Below, one piece after another: positions 1-6,204 of a stretch of 12,426 bases of DNA. The notes under the pieces are model-generated. The model was not told the origin of the DNA, did no database searches, and saw nothing but the letters and a program-made list of their open reading frames with translations. Made by a program: the position numbers and the translations under genes. The first letter of the stretch is position 1. Each line of letters starts with the position of its first letter. Source of the stretch: JAWLFI01 sp964525165 (lineage in GTDB: Bacteria; Bacteroidota; Bacteroidia; Chitinophagales; Saprospiraceae); the NCBI GenBank assembly GCA_964525165.1, contig CAZGGG010000077.1:1-12426 (forward strand). The letters run 5' to 3'.

Positions 1-2344
1 ATCCCATTCTCCTGCAAAGTAAAGTCCTCTTTCTTGTACCCAGTTGGAAAAATCCTCTTCCTCGATTTGGTTGGGATAGTTGAACAAAGGATGTTTTTCA
101 TCCAGCATTTTCATGGGAGCTGTTTCATCCGTTACTCTTTCTCTGGAAATTTTTAAAGGGTAGGGGCCTATTTGGTCAGTTTTTAAGCGGTAGCTGGTAT
201 TATATTGAGTGATCAGAGTTCCTCCCTTTTCAATATACTCAAAGAGAATACTTTGCTTTCGATTCAACCATTCAATTGTATTGTAAGCCCGAATGCCAAT
301 CACTATGGCATCAAAATCTGCCAAATGAGCGGCAGTAATGTTCTCCTCCTCCAATAATTCTACTTCATACCCAACTTGTTGCAAAGCGGAAGGGATTTCA
401 TCGCCGGCCCCCATAATGTAGCCAACTTTGTCCCCTGCTTTTTTTAATTCCAACTGAATCAGGCGTGTTTGCGCAGGAAGCAAAACCATTTGTTTTGGAA
501 TATGATCGTAATTGATCTCAGATAGCTGATATCCATGTCGCTTGCCGGATTCATCAATAACCGCTGCAAATAATTCGCCGGAGGTAGCTTTTTTACCGGC
601 TTGTATTTTGATTTCAAAGGCCACTTCGTCGTATTTGGACTGTATGGCAATGTCAAATTCCTGTGGTTGAATGACCCAACCTTTCGGTGCGGTAATTTTC
701 AATTGACCGCTTATGCTATCTTGTAAGGCTTTTACTTTGACCCGGGCCATCTTTACTTGATCATCTGCGAACACCAATACTTCTTCCTCGAAGCTGACAA
801 CTGCTGGGGGCGTGATATAGAAAGGGCTATAGATTTCTCCGATAGCAGGGTCTACCTTCTTATGTTGTAAAGGTTCTGTGTAGGTAAAGTTGTGCTCTCC
901 TAATGTGAGGTATATTTCCGCCTCATAGGCAGGAGGATTTTCAGGGGCACCTCTTTTCAATGGATCCGGGACGGTATACATCCCTTGTTGCCAAGGGTAC
1001 TCTAACCAATAAGGAGTAGCATAGTCTTCGTTTTCTGAAATGGTTGCCTGATGGTACCATTTGTGGTCTTGATTGACTCTTGCTAGCTCTCCAAGGGTTA
1101 GATGCATACTTGTGTCAATGCCTAAACCCGAAACGACCAGGCTGTCCAAGGTTAATTTATGTGGAACCGGGTTTCTGGCGATAGCTTCCATGGCCACCTC
1201 AATAGTTGCACCGGGACATGCTGTAGCTTCTTCAGCAGTAAATTCGAAATACAATCCGATACATGCTTTGATGACCTCATCAATTTCAGCAAGCTTAATT
1301 TTTCTCCAATAAGGATCTGGTAGTTCGAGGATTTGCTTTCGTGTTTCCAATAATAAAGGTAGACTTTCCTCTGGAGCGGCCGGGTTAAAGCTCTCTTCCA
1401 GAATTTGAACCATTTGGCCAATGGTAAGTCCATTTTCCAGCCTGTTCCAGGAGAGCTCCAGATCGGAGAATAAATCTTTTTGGCGATTCGGCCAGTTCCC
1501 TTTGATTAATTCAAGGTATTCACTTTGTTCGCCACGATCCAAGTCTGTTCCAAATCCCTGACATTTATGTTGAGAGCGCGCCAAAGCGGCTATTTCGTTA
1601 TTGGATAGACCCAAAAGAGGATAATAAACACCAATATCGACACTGGTTAGTTTACTTTTATCTGCTTCCGCAAATTTTTCTCTGGAACCATAGAACCACC
1701 AACTGGTATTGAAAAACAATCTGGAAGGCTGCCAAACGTCCACATATTTCAGTTGGTCAGGATAAGCAGAAGAGTNNNNNNNNNNATTCAAATGCTTTCA
1801 CGGAAAGCATAGCTGAGCTCGTATGATGCCCATGGGTTGTACCCGGTGTTCTATGATCGAAGCGATTAATCATGATATCCGGCTTAAAGTTTCGAATGAC
1901 CCAGACCATATCCTCCAACACTTTTTCTTCATCCCAAATATTCAAGGTCTCTTTGGGTGTTTTTGAATAACCGAAATCATTGGCACGAGAGAAAAACTGT
2001 TGTCCTCCGTCCGTTGCCCTGGCTGCTAATAATTCTTGAGTCCTAATGACGCCTAACTTTTCCCTAAGTTCGGGGCCAATTAGATTTTGTCCTCCATCTC
2101 CCCGGGTGAGTGAAAGGTAAGCCGTTCGGACCTTCGTCTCGTTGGAGAGGTAGGAAATGAGGCGGGTGTTTTCATCATCAGGATGAGCAGCCACATAAAG
2201 GGCGGAGCCTACGATATTCAGCTTCTGAATTTTATGAAGGATTTCTCCGGCATCTGCTTGTCGCTGGCCCTGAGCGGAAACCATTACGCTGATGGGTAGG
2301 AGCAAAACAATTAACAAATGGGAGCTTATGGTATTGATATTCAT
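1..2344 (-). CDS. Secreted PIG-L family deacetylase, large multidomain form (3' end beyond window, interrupted by N gap)
   Basis: This is probably a zinc-dependent amidohydrolase removing N-acyl groups from a sugar-containing substrate in the periplasm or outside the cell; the substrate is unknown. The ATG at 2344 begins a signal peptide (hydrophobic residues 9-24, then VSAQG). The PIG-L zinc motif AHPDDE lies at residues 53-58 and the second metal motif HGHHT at 171-175. After the N run (1776-1785), one stop-free frame continues from 1775 to base 1, opening with a family-typical stretch (FNTSWWFYGS). It then carries Ig/NEW3-like beta-rich sequence and, near the left edge, an amidotransferase-like segment (DAIVIGIRAYNT, EKGGTLITQYNT). 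About 780 residues are visible; relatives run to roughly 810-840, so only a short C-terminal piece is missing. The two halves are one nucleotide out of frame across the Ns, which I attribute to gap padding rather than mutation. The family call is secure; the substrate is not. Confidence 0.9.
1776..1785. other. Assembly gap (10 Ns) inside the PIG-L deacetylase gene
   Basis: Ten consecutive Ns interrupt the gene after ...SVKAFE (residue 186), and the reading frame resumes before SSAYPDQLKYV. The codon phase on both sides requires a true gap length divisible by three. In relatives about seven residues separate the F-D/E position from the F/Y-P position, which would fit 9 missing bases. Ten Ns is a common scaffolder placeholder. 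Confidence 0.95.
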
Positions 2345-2350
2345 TTAGTG

Positions 2351-2358
2351 TAGTTTTG
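2351..2358 (+). promoter_or_regulatory. Bacteroidota-type -7 element upstream of the aspartokinase-like gene
   Basis: TAGTTTTG matches the Bacteroidota -7 consensus TAnnTTTG at every fixed position. It lies 21 bp before the ATG at 2380, inside the short divergent gap with the deacetylase gene. Transcription would start near 2363-2365, giving a leader of about 15 nt. The only TTG upstream (2334-2336) sits 14 nt away, closer than the usual spacing of about 19, so the -33 half is weak. Confidence 0.45.
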
Positions 2359-2379
2359 CAATATGTTAAAACCAAGTAT

Positions 2380-2982
2380 ATGAAACAGGGTTCAATATTG
2401 TTTTGCCCAAATGAGCAACTTCAATCAGCCAAGCAGTTGACCGATTTCCTTAAGGAGCATAAATATAATTGGAATCTTTTACTCGTTGATCAACAACCTG
2501 CATTGGAATTGGCGATGACAAAACTTATTTCTTCATTTCTTGCTGGGGAGGGAGCTTCGGATGCCTATCAAGCTTTAGTCAAAGAAATGAGTCGATTGAG
2601 CCAAGAATTTGAATGCCAACCTGATATTTTGGTTTTGATCAATGATTTATTGGTGGAAATTGAATGGATAATAGAAGATGAAGTTCATGACACCGCTTCG
2701 TATCTGCAGGATCAACTCTTGGGGTATAGTACGTTGTTGTCTTCTTATTTGGTCTATGCGCAAACTGAGGGTCTCCAATGGCTGGATGCAAGGGATTATA
2801 TCATCACAGATGATGCTTATGGACAACCTGCATTATTAAAGACCCATTCTTTGGAAATGGAAGGCGAGCAAAAATTCATGAGTCAAATGTTGCTTGCTTC
2901 CACCACAGAAAACAATTCAACCATGCTCGCTCAGGAACAAAAGTTGAATTGCTTTTGGGCGGAGGTTTTAAATCACGCCTAA
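2380..2982 (+). CDS. Degenerate aspartokinase-like domain protein (probable pseudokinase)
   Basis: This 200-residue protein aligns by eye, from end to end, with the amino-acid-kinase domain of Bacteroidota aspartokinases. The landmarks recalled from real aspartokinases are an N-terminal KFGG strand, a YGEL-ST helix, a WLDAR-x-x-I-x-TD segment and a TTTLGREGSDYTA loop. Here WLDARDYIITDDAYG is retained and LGYSTLLSSYL matches the helix. The nucleotide-binding KFGG position instead reads LFCP, and the loop reads STMLAQEQKLNCFWA. The protein stops where the kinase would continue into the TIWKDVPGV strand, and it has no ACT domains. It is therefore unlikely to phosphorylate aspartate; a regulatory or binding role is inference. 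I chose the ATG at 2380 because it matches the usual aspartokinase start; an in-frame TTG at 2356 would add eight residues. The gene is uninterrupted and overlaps the end of kbl by 15 bp. Confidence 0.75.
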   Translation: MKQGSILFCPNEQLQSAKQLTDFLKEHKYNWNLLLVDQQPALELAMTKLISSFLAGEGASDAYQALVKEMSRLSQEFECQPDILVLINDLLVEIEWIIEDEVHDTASYLQDQLLGYSTLLSSYLVYAQTEGLQWLDARDYIITDDAYGQPALLKTHSLEMEGEQKFMSQMLLASTTENNSTMLAQEQKLNCFWAEVLNHA

Positions 2983-4155
2983 ATTTTTGCCCACTTTAGT
3001 AAAGGCTGCAATGGCTTTATCCAGATGCTCTTTCTCATGCCCCGCAGAGACCTGAACTCTGATTCTGGCTTTTTCTTTCGGGACCACCGGATAAAAGAAT
3101 CCAATAACGTAGATATCTTCTTCCAATAATTGATTGGCGAATTCCTGAGAAAGTTTTGCATCGTACAACATAATGGGTACGATAGGGTGGGTGCCTTTTA
3201 GAATGTCAAATCCGGCAGCGGTCATTTTTTCTCTAAAATATTCCGTGTTATCAGTGATCTTATCCCTGAGAGCAGTAGAACTGCTGAGCAGGTCAATCAC
3301 AGCAATGGAAGCTCCTACAATAGAAGGGGCAAGGGTGTTGGAGAATAGATAAGGACGGCTTCTTTGACGTAAGATGTCAACGATCTCCTTTCTGGCTGCG
3401 GTAAAGCCTCCTGAGGCACCACCTAACGCTTTTCCATAGGTACCGGTGATAATATCTACCCGACCCATGACGTCGCAGTATTCGTGTGTTCCTCTTCCCG
3501 TTTTACCGATAAATCCGGTCGCATGGCAGTCGTCTACCATGACCATAGCATCATATTGATCTGCTAAATCACAAATCTCTTTCAATTTAGCGATATCACC
3601 ATCCATGGAGAATACACCATCCGTAGCAATCAATCTCCGTCGAGCGCCTTGGGCTTCTTTTAGTTTCTCCTCAAGATCTGCCATGTTGGAGTGCTTATAT
3701 CGGAAACGAGCAGCTTTACATAGTCTGATGCCATCTATGATCGAGGCGTGATTCAATTCGTCAGAAATGATGGCATCTTCTTTCCCAAGAATGGGCTCAA
3801 ATAATCCTCCATTGGCATCAAAGGCAGCTGCATACAGGATGCAATCTTCCATACCTAAGAACTCAGCGGTTTTCTGTTCTAGTTCCTTATGCGAATCTTG
3901 GGTTCCACAAATAAAGCGAACGGAAGACATTCCGTAGCCGTGGCTATCAATGGCACTTTTGGCAGCTTCAATTACTTTTGGGTGAGAGGAAAGTCCCAAA
4001 TAATTATTGGCGCAAAAGTTTAATACGTGTGATTTAGATGTGGTGTCAATTTCAGCAGATTGAGGAGTGGTAATAATCCTTTCATCTTTATAAAGTCCTG
4101 AGGATTTTATCTCTTCAATTTCTTGCTGAAGGGCTTCGCGTACATTTTCAAACAT
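2968..4155 (-). CDS. kbl: Glycine C-acetyltransferase (2-amino-3-ketobutyrate CoA ligase)
   Basis: This cytoplasmic PLP enzyme cleaves 2-amino-3-ketobutyrate with CoA to glycine and acetyl-CoA, the second step of threonine degradation through Tdh. The 395-residue length is normal for Kbl. Characteristic segments include NFCANNYLGLSSHP (46-59), the cofactor-stacking histidine in ELNHASIIDG (H136), the PLP-nitrogen aspartate in VDDCHATG (207-214) and the Schiff-base lysine K242 in TGTYGKALGGASGG. These favour Kbl over the related alpha-oxoamine synthases BioF, HemA and SPT, and the adjacent tdh confirms it. The ATG at 4155 follows the tdh stop by 23 nt, so the two are almost certainly co-transcribed. 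The last 15 bp overlap the end of the convergent aspartokinase-like gene, and no intrinsic terminator is visible there. Confidence 0.95.
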   Translation of the reverse strand: MFENVREALQQEIEEIKSSGLYKDERIITTPQSAEIDTTSKSHVLNFCANNYLGLSSHPKVIEAAKSAIDSHGYGMSSVRFICGTQDSHKELEQKTAEFLGMEDCILYAAAFDANGGLFEPILGKEDAIISDELNHASIIDGIRLCKAARFRYKHSNMADLEEKLKEAQGARRRLIATDGVFSMDGDIAKLKEICDLADQYDAMVMVDDCHATGFIGKTGRGTHEYCDVMGRVDIITGTYGKALGGASGGFTAARKEIVDILRQRSRPYLFSNTLAPSIVGASIAVIDLLSSSTALRDKITDNTEYFREKMTAAGFDILKGTHPIVPIMLYDAKLSQEFANQLLEEDIYVIGFFYPVVPKEKARIRVQVSAGHEKEHLDKAIAAFTKVGKNLGVI

Positions 4156-4178
4156 GGTGTTGATTCTTTTATGATGAA

Positions 4179-5111
4179 TTACTTACTCAAGTGATGTAAC
4201 ATATCTGCTACAATTCCCTGAAGGTCAAATTTAGGTTTCCAGCCCCAATCTTTTTGGGCCCAGCTATCATTAACGACTTTGGGCCATGAAGCGGCTATTT
4301 CTTGACGGAAGTCCGGTGCATAGGTGATTTCCATCTCAGGAATATGTTTTTTGATTTCTACAAACAATTCCTGCGGGCTAAAAGAACATCCTGCTAAATT
4401 ATAAGAGGTTCTTACGTTGAGTTGTTCATGGGGAGCATGCATGAGTTCCATCGTGGCTCGAATAGCATCTTCCATATAAATCATAGGCAAGGTGGCATCC
4501 TCTCGCAGAAAGCAAGTGAATTTCTTATGCCTGAGGGCCTCATGAAAGATTTCTACGGCATAATCTGTCGTGCCACCTCCCGGGGGAGTCTGGTATCCAA
4601 TTACACCCGGATACCTGACAGATCGAATATCCAACCCATATCTCTTGTGATAATATTGTGCCCAGAGTTCCCCATCGACTTTGGTAATTCCATATACCGT
4701 GGTAGGTAGCAGAGGTTCATATTGATCTACAAAGTCTAAATGAGCCCCTTTCCCAAACACAGCTATAGAGCTAGGGTAAAATACTTTCTCGACTTGATGA
4801 ATTCTCGCTACCTCAAAAACATTCAAGAGACCTGCAGAATTGATTCGTTGAGTCCATAAAGGATTCTGTTCCCCTTTTGCCGAAAGGATTGCTGCCAAGT
4901 GATAGATCTGAGTGATGCCTTCCTCACGAACTACTGATTCCAGTGCTTCCCTGTTGGTTACATCAATTTCTGCAAATGTAAAGGGTGATTCAAAGGATCT
5001 AATATCAGATACAATGATAGCGTCATTGGGGTATCGCTCGGAGAGCGCATCAGCGATGACTCTGCCCAATTGACCGCCTGCTCCGGTCATGAGAATTTTT
5101 TGTGTGCGCAT
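4179..5111 (-). CDS. tdh: L-threonine 3-dehydrogenase, short-chain (SDR) type
   Basis: This enzyme oxidises L-threonine to 2-amino-3-ketobutyrate with NAD+ and feeds Kbl. It is the extended short-chain-dehydrogenase type, related to UDP-galactose epimerases, rather than the zinc medium-chain Tdh of E. coli. Visible features in the 310-residue protein are the Rossmann motif GAGGQLG (10-16), an acidic residue after the second strand (D36 in VSDIR) that favours NAD+, the catalytic serines in YPSSIAVFG (112-120), and the Y140-x-x-x-K144 pair in VYGITK. The C-terminal half has the typical TPPGGGTTDYAVEIF and SWPKVVNDS segments. I chose the ATG at 5111: it lies 2 nt after the upstream stop, the usual arrangement for translational coupling, whereas the in-frame TTG at 5135 would overlap that gene by 22 bp. 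Adjacency to kbl makes the threonine assignment strong. Confidence 0.93.
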   Translation of the reverse strand: MRTQKILMTGAGGQLGRVIADALSERYPNDAIIVSDIRSFESPFTFAEIDVTNREALESVVREEGITQIYHLAAILSAKGEQNPLWTQRINSAGLLNVFEVARIHQVEKVFYPSSIAVFGKGAHLDFVDQYEPLLPTTVYGITKVDGELWAQYYHKRYGLDIRSVRYPGVIGYQTPPGGGTTDYAVEIFHEALRHKKFTCFLREDATLPMIYMEDAIRATMELMHAPHEQLNVRTSYNLAGCSFSPQELFVEIKKHIPEMEITYAPDFRQEIAASWPKVVNDSWAQKDWGWKPKFDLQGIVADMLHHLSK

Positions 5112-5113
5112 GT

Positions 5114-5551
5114 TCAATTGTTTAAATCCGGCCAATGATCTGTGAACTCAGCTTTGGCTAAAGTATGATCAATCGATATTAAAGCAGCCTCCAAGCCATT
5201 GCAAACGATTACAAAAGGAGCTTTAATGACCGTATTATATGTTCCTACTTGATGAAGTGTTTCTTCTGATAAAGCAACTTTCCAAGATTTGCACTCTGCA
5301 ATGAGTATCGGGTGACCTTTCTTATCAAATACGAGCAAATCCACTCTTTTGGGTAGTTGATTGTAGGTGAACCCCCATTCCGATCTCATTCTGCTAAATC
5401 CTATACCTTGCTGATCATGCAAATACTGTATCAAACCTTGTCTGACGATCTCTTCAGGCTCTGAAACCAACCATTTTTCACGGGTGGGGTCCCAGATTTT
5501 ATCTTCCTTTCTTTTTGCTTTCATTGCAAAAGGAAGCAGATCCAGGTTCAT
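5114..5551 (-). CDS. HSDR_N_2-type PD-(D/E)xK nuclease-like protein
   Basis: This 145-residue protein belongs to the stand-alone family resembling the N-terminal nuclease domain of type I restriction subunit HsdR (HSDR_N_2), widespread in Bacteroidota. It begins with the family-typical MNLDLLPF and continues with IWDPTREKWLVSEPEEIVRQ (19-38). The likely PD-(D/E)xK site is D71 in RVDLLVF followed by E86-C-K88 in LIAECKSW, with a supporting Q101 in HQVGTYN, so the catalytic set looks complete. No HsdM or HsdS gene is nearby, so this is not a restriction system; the cellular role is unknown. I chose the ATG at 5551 because it matches the family start and lies 13 nt after the lipoprotein stop. 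An in-frame ATG at 5581 would overlap that gene by 17 bp. The stop is 2 nt before tdh, implying co-translation with threonine catabolism genes. Confidence 0.82.
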   Translation of the reverse strand: MNLDLLPFAMKAKRKEDKIWDPTREKWLVSEPEEIVRQGLIQYLHDQQGIGFSRMRSEWGFTYNQLPKRVDLLVFDKKGHPILIAECKSWKVALSEETLHQVGTYNTVIKAPFVIVCNGLEAALISIDHTLAKAEFTDHWPDLNN

Positions 5552-5564
5552 AAATACACTTTCC

Positions 5565-6173
5565 TTAGTCAACGCGTTCATTGTCTTTGTAGGTGTAAGA
5601 AAGGACGACTTCGCCTTCAGGATTATAATACTCCATAGGCCCATCCATCTTGCCCATTTTCCAATGTATGACTTGCTGTAAGACACCCAGATTATTTCTA
5701 TCCTCGAAATAAATACGTTCTACTCCGTTCTTCTGATTGTTTATGTAAAATGCTTCATTTATGCGCTTCCCGTGTTTGTACTTTGTATACAAGCCATCTA
5801 ACACCCCATTCTTGTAATAGGCCTCCATATCCAGCCTGCCATTCATAGAATACTCTCTTACGGGGCCATTTAAAATTCCATCGACGTAGTGCTCTATTCT
5901 TTGGATTTTATTGCGTCGATTGAAAAATTTAAACCAATAGCCGGATTTTTTACCATCTCTTAAGTAGCCTTCTTCTCTGATGAACTCATCAGGTTTGTGC
6001 ACTGCACTGCTGAGGGAGGAATTTATTTTCTCGATTTCAAAATGCTCCGGTAAATTTGCCGAAATTGAATTTGATTCTTGGGAACTTGAACTTGTATTTT
6101 CGTTAGATGTATCACAAGCAGCGAGCAGCAGTACGCTGCCGATGAAGATCCAAATTGAGAATTTGCCGATCAT
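5565..6173 (-). CDS. MORN_2 (YwqK-like) repeat lipoprotein
   Basis: This is a predicted lipoprotein of 202 residues. The ATG at 6173 gives a short positively charged start, a hydrophobic stretch (6-19) and a lipobox LAAC with the lipidated cysteine at residue 20. A Ser/Asn-rich linker (21-40) follows. From about residue 65 onward come MORN_2/YwqK-style repeats of Tyr/Gly-rich beta hairpins: GYLRDGKKSGYWFKFF, HYVDGILNGPVREY, YYKNGVLDGLYTKY, FYINNQKNGVERIY and HWKMGKMDGPMEYY. Such repeats occur in many Bacteroidota surface or periplasmic proteins; although databases name some YwqK family antitoxin, nothing here supports a toxin-antitoxin role. It is the first gene of the four-gene minus-strand run. 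An upstream in-frame start at 6236 is rejected because it would bury the signal peptide. Function unknown. Confidence 0.85.
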   Translation of the reverse strand: MIGKFSIWIFIGSVLLLAACDTSNENTSSSSQESNSISANLPEHFEIEKINSSLSSAVHKPDEFIREEGYLRDGKKSGYWFKFFNRRNKIQRIEHYVDGILNGPVREYSMNGRLDMEAYYKNGVLDGLYTKYKHGKRINEAFYINNQKNGVERIYFEDRNNLGVLQQVIHWKMGKMDGPMEYYNPEGEVVLSYTYKDNERVD

Positions 6174-6204
6174 TTTTTTTGAGCTTGAAAATAAGCAATC
6201 GAAT

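Noticed and set aside
1152..1433. Minus-strand 93-codon open frame, and a similar one at 459-656
   Set aside because: Both are out-of-frame shadows of the stop-free deacetylase frame that covers 1-1775 with recognisable family sequence.
4179..5111. UDP-sugar epimerase
   Set aside because: The SDR fold is shared, but the sequence features and coupling to kbl indicate the short-chain threonine dehydrogenase.
5114..5551. Part of a type I restriction-modification or defence island
   Set aside because: No methylase, specificity or helicase gene is present, and the neighbours are threonine metabolism genes.
5552..5686. Longer start for the HSDR_N_2 protein
   Set aside because: The extension lies in another frame over the lipoprotein coding sequence and lacks family similarity; MNLDLL at 5551 is the usual family start.
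5565..6173. Toxin-antitoxin module based on the YwqK family antitoxin label
   Set aside because: The protein is a lipoprotein with MORN_2 repeats, and no toxin gene lies beside it.
5980..6204. N-terminal extension of polX from a start at 5980
   Set aside because: It lies antisense over the lipoprotein signal peptide and linker and has no PolX similarity; the family start fits the ATG at 6205.
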